Of a stretch of 64,000 bases of DNA, positions 10,220 to 20,363 are shown piece after piece. The notes beneath the pieces were generated by a model. The model was not told the origin of the DNA, made no database searches, and worked only from the letters and a program-made list of their open reading frames with translations. Location of the stretch: the NCBI RefSeq assembly GCF_001412215.1, contig NZ_LLWP01000001.1, forward strand, positions 434,001 to 498,000. The letters are read 5' to 3'. This DNA comes from Pedobacter sp. Hv1. GTDB lineage: Bacteria; Bacteroidota; Bacteroidia; Sphingobacteriales; Sphingobacteriaceae. Made by a program: the position numbers and the translations under genes. The number at the start of each line of letters is the position of its first letter. Positions within the stretch are counted from its first letter, which is position 1.

Positions 10220-11564
10220 CTTTTAAGGCATTTTTTAAAGGTTCAACCAAAATATCAATATCTCCTGCACCAACTGTCAAAAGTAGTTCAGGTTTTTTAT
10301 TCTTTATGTGTTCTAAGACTGAATCTTTTCCACATATTTCTTTATTTGTAATGGTCATCTTATCAAGCAAAAATTGCGAATTGATCCCCTCGATAGGCAA
10401 TTCTCTAGCTGGATAGATTTCTAACAAAATCACCTCATCTGCAGTGCTTAAAACTTTTGCAAAATCGTCTGCAAAATCTCTAGTTCTGGTAAACAGGTGT
10501 GGTTGAAAGATGACTGTTAATTTTTTATCTGGATGCAATTGTCTTACCGCATCAAAACAAGCCCTTAATTCTTCTGGATGATGTGCATAATCATCAATAT
10601 AAATATGAGTTGGTGTATTGACTAAAGTTTCAAACCGTCTTTTCACTCCTTTAAATGAAGCTACTGCTTTTTTGATACTTTGCGGATGAATACCCAAACT
10701 CAAAGCCACACCAATGGCAGCTACTGCATTCTCTACATTATGTTTACCTGGCATGGCCAAGCTCAAATCTTTTATCGTGGTAAAACCATCTTTAAAATCG
10801 AAAACAAAATTTCCATTTTCTACATGGATATTACTTGCATTTAAGGCAGCATTTGAATTTGAGCTATAAGTTATCCCATGCAATGGCAACCCTTCTTTTA
10901 CAAATAGTTTTCCATCTGCTTTTAATTGGTCGGCAAAGAGATAGAACGATTCATGCAAATGGCTTTCATCGCCATAAATATCCAAGTGGTCTGCATCCAT
11001 AGAGGTCACTACAGCTACATCTGGATGAAGCGTTAAGAACGAGCGGTCGTACTCATCTGCTTCTACCACAACCACATTGTTTTTCCCGAATAGCACATTG
11101 CTGTTATAGTTACTGGTAATACCGCCTAAAAATGCAGTACAACCAAAACCAGTATCAGTTAAAATATGCGCAATCATTGATGAAGTGGTAGTTTTACCAT
11201 GCGTACCTGCTACTGCCACACAAAACATACCTTGGCTAATGATCCCTAAAACTTCAGAACGTTTTTTTAAGCTAAAGCCATTGCTTTTAAAATGGTGTAG
11301 GATATTAGAGTTTTTAGGAATTGCTGGCGTATAAACTACTAAAGTATCTGGATGGTTTTCTGCAAAACAAACTGGCACCACAGATTCTTCATCTAAATAA
11401 GAAATCAAAATCCCCTCATGCTCTAAGGCAATGGTCAAATTGGTACGGGTTTTATCATATCCACAAACCACAATACCTCGTTTAGCAAAATAACGAGCAA
11501 GCGCACTCATACCGATACCACCGATACCTATAAAATACACTCTATTGATGTTTGCTAATTCCAT
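10212..11564 (-). CDS. murC: UDP-N-acetylmuramate--L-alanine ligase
   Basis: MurC adds L-alanine to UDP-MurNAc. The 450-residue protein starts MELANINRVYFIGIGGIGM, with the Rossmann glycine motif GIGGIGMSALA. The ATP loop GTHGKTTTSSM, the Mur ligase middle-domain motif DADHLDIYGDE and the C-terminal DDYAHHPEE motif are all visible. An upstream in-frame ATG at 11613-11615 would add 17 residues (starting MSHISNLRSQ). That extension is encoded by the simple-repeat island, so I prefer the start at 11564. The stop overlaps ftsQ by 8 nt. Confidence 0.97.
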   Translation of the reverse strand: MELANINRVYFIGIGGIGMSALARYFAKRGIVVCGYDKTRTNLTIALEHEGILISYLDEESVVPVCFAENHPDTLVVYTPAIPKNSNILHHFKSNGFSLKKRSEVLGIISQGMFCVAVAGTHGKTTTSSMIAHILTDTGFGCTAFLGGITSNYNSNVLFGKNNVVVVEADEYDRSFLTLHPDVAVVTSMDADHLDIYGDESHLHESFYLFADQLKADGKLFVKEGLPLHGITYSSNSNAALNASNIHVENGNFVFDFKDGFTTIKDLSLAMPGKHNVENAVAAIGVALSLGIHPQSIKKAVASFKGVKRRFETLVNTPTHIYIDDYAHHPEELRACFDAVRQLHPDKKLTVIFQPHLFTRTRDFADDFAKVLSTADEVILLEIYPARELPIEGINSQFLLDKMTITNKEICGKDSVLEHIKNKKPELLLTVGAGDIDILVEPLKNALKDA

Positions 11565-11579
11565 TTTCTTTTTTTGTAT

Positions 11580-11730
11580 TGCGATTTGAGACCTTAGATT
11601 TGAGATGTGAGACAAACGCTCCCATTCAAATTACCAATCCCTCCTCTTTTTATATCCTTTTTGTCAATTCTATTTTCTTTTTTTGAGTGATGAGCAGTGA
11701 GCCTAATCTCTTTTCTCAAATCTCATAGCT
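11580..11730. repeat. Degenerate simple-repeat island (GAGATTTGAGA type) between murG and murC
   Basis: The sequence GCGATTTGAGACCTTAGATTT and the following GAGATGTGAGA, then GAGTGATGAGCAGTGAG and CTCAAATCTCAT, are variants of the same short words. They fill most of the 172 bp between murG and murC, where dcw genes are normally tightly packed. No coding potential beyond the spurious murC extension is visible. Confidence 0.55.
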
Positions 11731-11736
11731 AGCTTT

Positions 11737-12846
11737 TCACCTCTTACCTACCAGCTTCAACACTTCTTCGGCAATCACTATATCGGCATCTCTAAATGCC
11801 ATTTTACCTATATTTTCACTTAACGTTTTGCAACGCTCTTTATTCGTTAACAATTTCAATGCCTCTGCCACCAATGTATCTTCTGCAGAACGATCATTAA
11901 TCAGGATTGCGGCATCATTTTTAACCAATGCCAAAGCATTTTTGGTTTGGTGGTCTTCTGCCACATTTGGCGATGGCACCAAAATCACAGGTTTTTCAAT
12001 TAAACAAAGTTCTGCAATGGTACCTGCTCCAGCTCTTGAGATAATTACATCTGCTGCAGCATAGGCCAAATCCATTTTATTTAAAAATTCTAACACTACA
12101 ATATTGGGATGGTAATTACTACCCAATCTTTCTATAATGCCTTTGTAATAGAATTTTCCTGTTTGCCAGATCACTTGCACATCTTGTGCAATAATTTCTG
12201 GCAAGTGTTTTTCAATACTTTTATTTAAGGTTCCGGCGCCTAAACTTCCACCAGTAACCAATATGATTTTTTTTAAAGGATCTAATTTTAACAACTCTGC
12301 ACCTGCATGATGTTTGCCTGCAATATCAACAATAGTTGTTCTTACTGGGTTTCCTGTTTTCAGGATTCGCTCTGCCGGAAAGAATTGCTCCATTCCATCA
12401 AAAGCTACACAGATTTTTGCTGCTTTTTTACCCAGCAGTTTATTGGTAATACCTGCATAAGAGTTTTGCTCCTGTATCAAGTAAGGAATACCTTTCATTG
12501 ATGCGGCATATAATAATGGTCCTGAGGCATAACCCCCAACACCCACTACAGCATCTGGCTTAAAGTCTGAAATTAATTTCATCGCTTTGCGCACACTTGA
12601 AATTACTTTAAAAGGCAATCCCAAATTTTTTAAGATAGAACCCCTCTGAATTCCACTAATATTTAAACCCACAATTTGATATCCGGCGGCTGGAACCTTT
12701 TCCATTTCCATCCTTCCCTCTGCCCCAACAAAAAGAATCTCGCAGTTTGGCGAAATGCTTTTTAAGGCATTGGCTATGGCAACGGCGGGAAATATATGCC
12801 CGCCTGTGCCACCTCCAGATATGATAATTTTTGGGAAATTATTCAT
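11737..12846 (-). CDS. murG: UDP-N-acetylglucosamine--lipid I GlcNAc transferase MurG
   Basis: MurG transfers GlcNAc to lipid I at the inner face of the membrane, making lipid II. The 369-residue GT28 enzyme shows the first glycine loop GGGTGGHIFPA near residue 11, VGVGGYASGP near 100, VTGGSLGA near 197 and the donor-binding ISRAGAGTIAEL near 273. The length matches the family. It is separated from murC and ftsW by gaps of about 170-180 bp filled with simple repeats, which is unusual in this otherwise compact cluster. Confidence 0.97.
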   Translation of the reverse strand: MNNFPKIIISGGGTGGHIFPAVAIANALKSISPNCEILFVGAEGRMEMEKVPAAGYQIVGLNISGIQRGSILKNLGLPFKVISSVRKAMKLISDFKPDAVVGVGGYASGPLLYAASMKGIPYLIQEQNSYAGITNKLLGKKAAKICVAFDGMEQFFPAERILKTGNPVRTTIVDIAGKHHAGAELLKLDPLKKIILVTGGSLGAGTLNKSIEKHLPEIIAQDVQVIWQTGKFYYKGIIERLGSNYHPNIVVLEFLNKMDLAYAAADVIISRAGAGTIAELCLIEKPVILVPSPNVAEDHQTKNALALVKNDAAILINDRSAEDTLVAEALKLLTNKERCKTLSENIGKMAFRDADIVIAEEVLKLVGKR

Positions 12847-12879
12847 TTTATGCTTTGTTTTTCTTTTGTTAAAAGTAAA

Positions 12880-13023
12880 TAGGGAATAGTAAATGGGAAA
12901 TAGTTTCTACCCTCTTGCTTTTACGCCCTCACTACTTGTAACCTATAACTTATCACCTTTTTTATTCTTTTATCCTTTTGTTTTTTCTTCTTGGCTTGCA
13001 ACTTGTAACCCACAACTCATAAC
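12880..13023. repeat. Degenerate simple-repeat island (CTTGTAACCTATAACTTA type) between ftsW and murG
   Basis: Words such as AGTAAATAGGGAATAGTAAA, ACTTGTAACCTATAACTTATC and TGCAACTTGTAACCCACAAC recur in this gap. They are imperfect, short-period, and similar in style to the islands at 119-262 and 11580-11730. No gene, terminator or promoter is obvious in the gap. Confidence 0.55.
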
Positions 13024-13028
13024 CCTCT

Positions 13029-14204
13029 TTACGCCATCGCAGGAATTTCACCAACAATTACTTTTTCTTGTTTATGGGTACTGTGCTCTTCTATATCTCT
13101 ACTTACACTTAAAATAATGCCAAATGCAATACTGGTAAAAATCATGGAGGTACCACCCATACTTACCAATGGCAAAGGCACACCGGTTACTGGCCCTAAA
13201 CCTACAGCTACCGCCATGTTGGCAAATGCCTGTATGGTTAAGCTAAAACTTAGCCCTGCAGCCAACAAAGCCCCAAAGGCTTTCGGACTTCGGGTTACAA
13301 TCCGCACACATCGGTAAAGCAAAACCAGGTATAGCACTACAATGGCTAAACCGCCTACTGTTCCATATTCTTCGATAATAATGGCAAAAATAAAATCAGA
13401 ATATGGGTGAGGTAAGAAGTTACGTTGTGTGCTATTACCCGGTCCTTTACCAAAAACACCTCCAGTAGCCAAAGCAATTTTTGCCTGATCTGCCTGATAG
13501 GTTTTATCAGAATGTTGTAATTCTGGATGCATAAATGCATTGATACGTGATTTATAGGTTTCTCTTCTTGGTCCTAGAAAAATAACAAAGGTCAATAGTA
13601 CAATCCCTCCGGCACAAACCACTAATATCTGTTTGATACTGATACGTCCAATAATCAACAATAAAATACTTACACCAAACAGCATTAATGCGGTTGATAA
13701 GTTGGCTAATGCAATTAAGATAAAAACGACACAAACCGAGCCCATAATAGGCACAAATGAGTTTTTAACATCTTTAATATTTTCTTGTTTCTTAGTCAAC
13801 ATCCTAGCTAGAAAGGTAATCAAGGCCAGTTTTGCCAAATCGGATGTTTGAAAAGTTAAACCGATTACTGGAACCTGTACCCATCTGGCCGCCCCGTTAA
13901 TCTGACCACCAAAAACCAAGGTATACAGCAATAAGGGCAAGGTAATGATCATTAGAATTTTAGAAATACCTGCATAATACTTATAATCTAACAGGTGCGA
14001 AATGTAGATCATACCAATACCCAAGAACACAAATATGACATGTTTAAACAATAGATATCGTTCTACAGAAATACCTTTTTTATTGGCAATTGTTCCGGTA
14101 GCGCTATATACTGCCATAATAGAAATCAAGGACAGCATGATAATGATCAGCCAAATCCATCGATCTCCTTTGGTCCTTTCTAAAATTGCATTGATATTGA
14201 ACAT
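13029..14204 (-). CDS. ftsW: Lipid II polymerase of division, FtsW (SEDS family)
   Basis: FtsW is the SEDS glycosyltransferase that polymerises septal peptidoglycan with FtsI. The 391-residue protein has about ten membrane helices, beginning with WIWLIIIMLSLISIMAVYSA. It contains the SEDS motifs GGVFGKGPGNS and DFIFAIIIEEYG (about 255-285) and the PLPLVSMGGTS motif near residue 350, whose neighbours include the family's catalytic Asp region earlier in the protein. The C-terminus is a short cytoplasmic tail. It starts 2 bp after murD in the expected order, which favours FtsW over RodA. Confidence 0.95.
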   Translation of the reverse strand: MFNINAILERTKGDRWIWLIIIMLSLISIMAVYSATGTIANKKGISVERYLLFKHVIFVFLGIGMIYISHLLDYKYYAGISKILMIITLPLLLYTLVFGGQINGAARWVQVPVIGLTFQTSDLAKLALITFLARMLTKKQENIKDVKNSFVPIMGSVCVVFILIALANLSTALMLFGVSILLLIIGRISIKQILVVCAGGIVLLTFVIFLGPRRETYKSRINAFMHPELQHSDKTYQADQAKIALATGGVFGKGPGNSTQRNFLPHPYSDFIFAIIIEEYGTVGGLAIVVLYLVLLYRCVRIVTRSPKAFGALLAAGLSFSLTIQAFANMAVAVGLGPVTGVPLPLVSMGGTSMIFTSIAFGIILSVSRDIEEHSTHKQEKVIVGEIPAMA

Positions 14205-14206
14205 AA

Positions 14207-15550
14207 CTATAACTCTTTTACAGCCGCCTTAAATTGATTACCTCTGTCTTCGTAATTTTTAAACAAATCAAAACTTGCACACGCTGGTGATAACAATACT
14301 GTGTTGCCCTTTTTAGCCAAGTGATAGGCTACTTGTACGGCCTCAGCTGCAGAAAATGTATTGACAATAATTTCTACATCATCTTCAAAAGCTTCGTGGA
14401 TACGTTTATTGTCTTTGCCCATACACACAATGGCTCTTACCTTACTTTTTACTAAATCTTTCAGCATGCCATAGTCATTACCCTTATCAACACCACCCAT
14501 AATTAAAACCACATCGGTATTTACACTTTCTAAGGCATACCAAGTAGAATTTACATTGGTAGCTTTAGAATCATTGATGTAGGTAACATCAGAGATTTTG
14601 GCCACAAACTCCAAACGGTGTTCTATGTTCTTAAAGTTACCCATGCTTTCGCGGATGGTTTCATTACGTAACTCTAATACTTTAGCTACTATGCCTGAGG
14701 CCATAGAGTTGTAAATGTTGTGCTTACCTTGTAAAGCTAGCTCTGAAATTGACATGGTTAATGGTTCTTTTAAGTGTGTGTTGATATGTATCGTATCGCC
14801 CTCTAAATAAGCTCCCTCTTCTATTTTCTTACGAATAGAGAAAGGATATTGTTTAGCATTGATTTTGGTTTTTTCTAGTGATTTTTTGGTCTCTTCATCG
14901 TCAGCACAATAAATGAAAACATCATTTGCTGTCTGGTTCTGAACAATGCGCATTTTTGATGCAGCGTAGTTTTCTAATTTATAATCGTAACGATCTAAAT
15001 GGTCTGGCGTAATATTGAGCAAAACTGCTACGTCTGCTTTAAAGTCAAACATATCATCAAGCATAAAGCTTGAGATCTCTAAAACATACCAGTCAAATTC
15101 TGCATCACATACCTGTGCTGCAAAACTTTGTCCGATGTTGCCACCAAGCCCTACATTTAACCCTGCATTTTTCAAAATATGATAAGTCAACATGGTGGTA
15201 GTTGATTTGCCATTAGAGCCTGTAATGCAAATTGTTTTGGCTTTGGTATATCTTTTGGCAAACTCGATTTCTGAGATTACCGGAATATTTTTTTCGACCA
15301 ATGCTTTTACAATTGAGGCATTTGCTGGTATCCCAGGACTTTTAATTACCTCGCTTGCATTTAAAATCAGTTCGTTGGTATGTTGTTTTTCTTCAAAAGA
15401 GATATTCAGTTCTTGCAAAGCTGACTTATAGCGATCTGCAATGCCACCAAAGTCTGATACAAAAACATCAAAACCATGTTTCTGTGCCAGCATTGCTGCA
15501 CCCACTCCGCTTTCGCCTGCTCCAAGAATTACAATCCTCTTTGTTTCCAT
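14207..15550 (-). CDS. murD: UDP-N-acetylmuramoylalanine--D-glutamate ligase
   Basis: MurD adds D-glutamate to UDP-MurNAc-L-Ala. The 447-residue cytoplasmic ligase starts METKRIVILGAGESGVGAA (UDP-binding domain). It has the ATP loop TGSNGKSTTTML near residue 110, NITPDHLDRY in the middle domain and the C-terminal YINDSKATN motif. The gene is one base away from mraY and two from ftsW, so translation is probably coupled. Confidence 0.97.
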   Translation of the reverse strand: METKRIVILGAGESGVGAAMLAQKHGFDVFVSDFGGIADRYKSALQELNISFEEKQHTNELILNASEVIKSPGIPANASIVKALVEKNIPVISEIEFAKRYTKAKTICITGSNGKSTTTMLTYHILKNAGLNVGLGGNIGQSFAAQVCDAEFDWYVLEISSFMLDDMFDFKADVAVLLNITPDHLDRYDYKLENYAASKMRIVQNQTANDVFIYCADDEETKKSLEKTKINAKQYPFSIRKKIEEGAYLEGDTIHINTHLKEPLTMSISELALQGKHNIYNSMASGIVAKVLELRNETIRESMGNFKNIEHRLEFVAKISDVTYINDSKATNVNSTWYALESVNTDVVLIMGGVDKGNDYGMLKDLVKSKVRAIVCMGKDNKRIHEAFEDDVEIIVNTFSAAEAVQVAYHLAKKGNTVLLSPACASFDLFKNYEDRGNQFKAAVKEL

Positions 15551-15551
15551 C

Positions 15552-16799
15552 TTAGCGTAGTTTTAAGGTTACGAAAGTGACAATTGCCAACAAGATCCCC
15601 ACGATCCAGAAACGGGTTACGATCTTCGCTTCGTGGTATCCTTTCTTTTGGTAGTGGTGGTGTAAAGGCGACATCAGGAAGATCCTTCTTCCTTCGCCAA
15701 AACGTTTCTTGGTGTATTTAAAATAACTTACCTGTAGTGTAACTGATAAAACCTCTACCAAGAATACGCCACATAAAACTGGAATCAACAATTCTTTACG
15801 GATCATGATGGCAAAAACGGCGATGATACCACCAATGGTTAAGCTTCCGGTATCGCCCATAAAAATTTGTGCAGGATAAGAGTTGTACCAAAGGAAACCA
15901 ACACAAGCTCCAACAAAGGCACCTGCAAAAATGATCAGCTCCCCAGAATTAGGGATATACATGATATTGAGGTAATCGGCAATCACCGTGTTACCAGACA
16001 CATAGGCTAAAATACCTAATGTAAAACCAATAATAGCCGATGTTCCCGTTGCCAGCCCATCTATACCATCGGTTAAGTTGGCCCCATTAGAAACCGCAGT
16101 AACAATAATAATTACAAAAGCCAGAAATACAATAATGGCATATTTCTCATAATCCTGTCCTAAGAACTTCAGTACTTTAGCGTAATCGAATTCGTTGTTT
16201 TTATAAAATGGCACATTCGTTTTGGTCGATTTAACATCCTGCGTATAATAAAACTTGCTTTCTTTTTGACGCAATACCATTGGCGCTGCATTTTTTACTA
16301 CCGTTGTTTCATCAACTGCTTGTCGTACTACAATATTTGGGTTATAGAACATGGTTAAACCCACAATAATGGCTAATCCTACCTGACCAACAACCTTAAA
16401 TTTACCAGCTAATCCTTCTTTATTTTTTCTAAATACTTTAATATAATCGTCCAAAAAGCCGATGGCACCCATCCAAATTGTAGTAATAATCATGAGGATT
16501 ACATACACATTGGTAATATTGGCAAACAATAGCGTTGGGATCAAAATACCAAGCAAAATCATGATTCCACCCATTGTTGGTGTACCTTGTTTTTGCATTT
16601 GTCCTTCTAAACCTAAGTTTCTTACCGTTTCACCAACTTGTTTGCGCTGTAGGTAGTCAATAATTCTACGCCCGTAAACCGTAGTGATGATCAACGAAAG
16701 GATAATCGACAATGAAGCTCTGAAAGTAAGGTATTGAAACAACCTTAATCCAGGAAAATCATAGTGCTTATGCAGATATTCGAATAATAAATATAACAT
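15552..16799 (-). CDS. mraY: Phospho-N-acetylmuramoyl-pentapeptide-transferase
   Basis: MraY transfers phospho-MurNAc-pentapeptide to undecaprenyl phosphate, giving lipid I. The 415-residue protein has about ten membrane helices. It shows the family motifs GTPTMGG (residues about 73-79), [14 protein letters not shown] (about 116-129) and [10 protein letters not shown], and the histidine cluster [14 protein letters not shown] near the C-terminus. A loop of about 60 residues between helices (around [10 protein letters not shown] to [10 protein letters not shown]) makes it longer than the roughly 360 residues of the E. coli protein, as is common in Bacteroidota. It overlaps murE by 1 nt. Confidence 0.97.
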   Translation of the reverse strand: MLYLLFEYLHKHYDFPGLRLFQYLTFRASLSIILSLIITTVYGRRIIDYLQRKQVGETVRNLGLEGQMQKQGTPTMGGIMILLGILIPTLLFANITNVYVILMIITTIWMGAIGFLDDYIKVFRKNKEGLAGKFKVVGQVGLAIIVGLTMFYNPNIVVRQAVDETTVVKNAAPMVLRQKESKFYYTQDVKSTKTNVPFYKNNEFDYAKVLKFLGQDYEKYAIIVFLAFVIIIVTAVSNGANLTDGIDGLATGTSAIIGFTLGILAYVSGNTVIADYLNIMYIPNSGELIIFAGAFVGACVGFLWYNSYPAQIFMGDTGSLTIGGIIAVFAIMIRKELLIPVLCGVFLVEVLSVTLQVSYFKYTKKRFGEGRRIFLMSPLHHHYQKKGYHEAKIVTRFWIVGILLAIVTFVTLKLR

Positions 16800-18256
16800 T
16801 AGTTGATTAGGTTTAGTTGTTCAGTTAACACTTCTTTATCATCAAAATGATGTCTTACACCATTGATCTCTTGGTATTTTTCGTGTCCTTTGCCTGCAAT
16901 AAGGATAATATCTCCAGGTTTAGCAATGTGACAAGCTGTTTTAATGGCTTCCTTTCTATCGAGGATACTTAACGTTTTACGTTGGTTGGTTGGCGAAACA
17001 CCTTTTTCCATTTCAGCGATAATGCTTTGCGGATCTTCTGTTCTTGGATTATCAGAGGTTAAGATCACCTTATCACTCCAATCGCAGGCCACCTGCGCCA
17101 TAATTGGGCGTTTGGTTTTATCTCTATCGCCCCCACAGCCAATTACCGTAATTACCTGCTCGGTGCCTTTTCTAATGTTTGCAATAGTGCTCAACACGTT
17201 CTGAACTGCATCTGGTGTATGGGCATAATCTACAATCCCTATTACACCTTGGGCCGAAACCATATAATCAAACCTACCTTCGGCACCAGTTAAAGTGCTG
17301 AGTACAGTTAATACTTCTATTTTATCTTGACCTAATAAAACGGCAGTGGCGTAAGTAGCTAATAAATTGTAGGCGTTAAAAGAACCTACCATTTTAAAGA
17401 AAACATCAACCTCATCAATAGCCAAGTTCAACCCACTAAATTTATTTTCGAGAATCTTTGCTTTAAAATCTGCCATCTGTTTCAAGGCATACGTTTTTTT
17501 GCTGGCCTTGGTGTTCTGCAACATGACCATTCCGTTCTTATCATCAGCATTGGTTAATGCAAATGCTGATTTTGGAAGGTGGTCAAAAAATTCTTTTTTT
17601 GCTTTTAGATAGTTCTCAAAAGTGTGGTGAAAATCTAAATGGTCGTGGGTAATGTTAGAGAAGATCCCCCCACCAAAAATTAGTCCCGCAATACGGTGTT
17701 GAACTACCGCATGAGAGCTCACCTCCATAAAACAGTACGTACAACCTGCATTTACCATATCTTGCAATAAAGCATTTAAGGCAATTGGATTTGGTGTAGT
17801 ATGTGTTGCCGGAACAATGGTATCGTTAATATGGTTCTGTACAGTTGAAATTAAGCCAACCCCATTGCCCAATTCGCGAAACAATTGATATAAAAGTGTG
17901 GCGATTGTAGTTTTACCATTGGTACCGGTAACGCCAACCAATTTCAGTTTGGCCGATGGATTGTCGTAAAAATTACTCGCAACCACACCTAAAGCCACTG
18001 AAGAGTTTTCTACTTCTACATAGGTAACTAACGGATTTAAAACAGTTGGTAAAGCCTCGCAGATAATGACTGTTGCACCCGCCTCGATAGTTTGTTCAAT
18101 ATACTGATGTCCATCTACTACAGTTCCTTTGATGGCAAAAAATAAGGTGTTGGCCTTTACCTGACGAGAATCAAAAGCCAATGCTTCCACCTCTTGATCA
18201 GGTTTACCCACCAAACTTTTAATTGCTACACCATATAATAAATCTTGCAACTGCAT
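16799..18256 (-). CDS. murE: UDP-MurNAc-tripeptide ligase MurE (meso-diaminopimelate type)
   Basis: MurE adds the third residue of the stem peptide. The 485-residue protein has the ATP loop [12 protein letters not shown] near 113, the middle-domain motif [12 protein letters not shown], and SDNPRTEDP in the C-terminal domain. The DNPR motif is the signature of enzymes that add meso-diaminopimelate, fitting the presence of dapA in the same window. In many bacteria murF lies next to murE; here mraY follows directly and murF is missing. The gene is one base away from ftsI. Confidence 0.97.
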   Translation of the reverse strand: MQLQDLLYGVAIKSLVGKPDQEVEALAFDSRQVKANTLFFAIKGTVVDGHQYIEQTIEAGATVIICEALPTVLNPLVTYVEVENSSVALGVVASNFYDNPSAKLKLVGVTGTNGKTTIATLLYQLFRELGNGVGLISTVQNHINDTIVPATHTTPNPIALNALLQDMVNAGCTYCFMEVSSHAVVQHRIAGLIFGGGIFSNITHDHLDFHHTFENYLKAKKEFFDHLPKSAFALTNADDKNGMVMLQNTKASKKTYALKQMADFKAKILENKFSGLNLAIDEVDVFFKMVGSFNAYNLLATYATAVLLGQDKIEVLTVLSTLTGAEGRFDYMVSAQGVIGIVDYAHTPDAVQNVLSTIANIRKGTEQVITVIGCGGDRDKTKRPIMAQVACDWSDKVILTSDNPRTEDPQSIIAEMEKGVSPTNQRKTLSILDRKEAIKTACHIAKPGDIILIAGKGHEKYQEINGVRHHFDDKEVLTEQLNLIN

Positions 18257-18257
18257 C

Positions 18258-20363
18258 TTATCGTAATTCTAATTCTACCATTAAACCTTTGCCCACTCTG
18301 CTTCCTGCTTGTATAGACTGAGCCATCACTTTACCACTTCCTTTTACTCTTGCCTTTAAACCAGCATTACCAATTAGATACATGGCATCTCTTAAGCCCA
18401 TACCATTTACATTTGGCATTACTCCTTTTACAGGTACATTCTCTTGATAAGCTACACCATTACTGGTATCAACAGAGTTGAAATAATCAGATTTTGATGC
18501 ATACAATGCTTTAATACCAAAAGCCTGATATACTTGTTTAGTAGCCTTACTTTCTCCAGCTTTGGCTTCTGGTGCCACAGTGTTTCCTACTACATTTTGT
18601 TTTACCGCACTATACATACCGATATCGCTGGCATAAATACGATCGGCCACTTCCCTGAAAACCGGCCCAGATACCAATGCACCATAATAAGCACCCTTCG
18701 GATCGTTGATAACCACGATCATGGTATACTTTGGTTTATCAGCTGGAAAATAACCTACAAAAGAAGCCTGATACTGTTTATTGGCAGTATAACCCAAATT
18801 ACCATCCGCTACTTGTGCTGTACCTGTTTTACCGGCTATTTTATACAATGGATTATAAACAACCTGTTTACCACTACCTTCGGTTACCACACCTTCTAAC
18901 ATTGCTTTGATTTTGCTCAAGGTAACATCTGAACAGATTTTTTCGTTAATTACCCTTGCTTTAAACTGCTCAATAGGATTACCCAACCTTCTGATTTCTC
19001 TTACAAAAATTGGAGCAATATATTTTCCATTATTGGCAATGGCATTGTAAAACGAAACCATTTTTAGTGGCGTAAGCTGCATTTCATAACCATAAGCCAT
19101 TTGCGGCAGGGTTAGGTTTTTGTTCCAGCTTTTATTTTTAGGATTTTTTACCACCGGTTGTGCTTCTCCAGGGATTTGCAAATTCATTTTTTCATTCAAA
19201 TGCCATTCATACAAATGATCTGTAAACTTTGATTGGTTATCGCGATACGAACGGTTTACCAGCTCAGCAATCGCTGCATTTGAAGATTGCTCGAAAGCTT
19301 TCTTTACGGTAACCACACCAATACTAGCATGCGAATCTTTAACTATCTTTTTATTGCCCGGAACCTGATAGGTACCCGTGCCAATCATCGTGTTTGTATC
19401 TATTAGTTTATCTTCTAACAAAGCCATATAAGAAGCCAGTTTAAAAGTAGACCCTGGATCTTGGTTTCCGGCAATAGCATAATTAAACTGCTCTCTATAT
19501 TCGCCCTCGGCTACTTTGGTATAATTGGCCACAGCCCTTACCTCGCCTGTTGCTACTTCCATTACAATTACAGCCCCATGATGTGCATTACTTTTAATCA
19601 GTTGCTTTTTCAAAGCATTTTGTGCTAAGTCTTGCATGTTGATATCAATTGTAGAAATAATATCAGCTCCATCTTTTGGCGCCACTTCCATGTCATGATT
19701 AACTGGTTGCCAAGCACCTCCACTAATCCTCTGCATAATCTGCTTACCACTTTCGCCGTTAATGTAATTGCCAAAAGAACCTTCCAGTCCTACACCATTT
19801 TTAACATTTTCATTTTTATAACCAATGGTTCTTGCAGCCAAATCTTTAAAAGGCAAAATCCTTTTATTTTGCTGAATAGCTATTAAACCACCTGTATATT
19901 TACCTATGTTGTACAACGGAAAAGTTCTCACAATTTTCAGGTCCTGATAAGAAACCTTACGTTTAATAAGCAGGTAACCAACACTGTCTTGCCTAGCTTT
20001 TCTCAACATACGAGAGTAATCTTTACTGCTTTTATCTTTAAAAAATTGAGATAATTTCATTGCTAAAGAATCAACCTTCGAGTTGAACACCTCATCTTTT
20101 TGAATACCACCCGCAAACACATCCATTCGCAACTCATATTCAGGCACAGAGGTTGCCAATAAACTACCATCTACAGAGTAAATATTCCCTCTGGCAGCAG
20201 CAATATCAAATTCTCTTACAGAAAGACTGTCGGCCATGGCCTTCCATTTTTTTCCCTGAATAAATTGCACATCGCCCAACCTCAACAAAACAGCAAAGGC
20301 GAAAAGCACAATCAGCCCAAAGGCCAAATACACTCTTAATAATATGTTCGCTCTAATGTTCAT
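18258..20363 (-). CDS. ftsI: Division-specific penicillin-binding protein FtsI (PBP3) with a PASTA domain
   Basis: FtsI is the transpeptidase of the septal wall complex. The 701-residue protein has an N-terminal membrane helix (about 8-28) and a PBP dimerisation domain (about 50-210). The transpeptidase domain carries the SxxK motif in DPGSTFKLAS, SSNAAIAELV (SxN) and AGKTGTAQVA (KTG). The C-terminus is one PASTA domain (about 645-701, VPNV-type MPNVNGMGLRDAMY). The start overlaps the end of ftsL by 11 nt. It is class B, with no transglycosylase domain, and pairs with FtsW encoded downstream. Confidence 0.96.
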   Translation of the reverse strand: MNIRANILLRVYLAFGLIVLFAFAVLLRLGDVQFIQGKKWKAMADSLSVREFDIAAARGNIYSVDGSLLATSVPEYELRMDVFAGGIQKDEVFNSKVDSLAMKLSQFFKDKSSKDYSRMLRKARQDSVGYLLIKRKVSYQDLKIVRTFPLYNIGKYTGGLIAIQQNKRILPFKDLAARTIGYKNENVKNGVGLEGSFGNYINGESGKQIMQRISGGAWQPVNHDMEVAPKDGADIISTIDINMQDLAQNALKKQLIKSNAHHGAVIVMEVATGEVRAVANYTKVAEGEYREQFNYAIAGNQDPGSTFKLASYMALLEDKLIDTNTMIGTGTYQVPGNKKIVKDSHASIGVVTVKKAFEQSSNAAIAELVNRSYRDNQSKFTDHLYEWHLNEKMNLQIPGEAQPVVKNPKNKSWNKNLTLPQMAYGYEMQLTPLKMVSFYNAIANNGKYIAPIFVREIRRLGNPIEQFKARVINEKICSDVTLSKIKAMLEGVVTEGSGKQVVYNPLYKIAGKTGTAQVADGNLGYTANKQYQASFVGYFPADKPKYTMIVVINDPKGAYYGALVSGPVFREVADRIYASDIGMYSAVKQNVVGNTVAPEAKAGESKATKQVYQAFGIKALYASKSDYFNSVDTSNGVAYQENVPVKGVMPNVNGMGLRDAMYLIGNAGLKARVKGSGKVMAQSIQAGSRVGKGLMVELELR

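Noticed and set aside
11565-11615. Longer murC with 17 extra N-terminal residues
   Set aside because: The extension is encoded by the GAGATTTGAGA-type repeat and does not resemble MurC; the start at 11564 matches the family.
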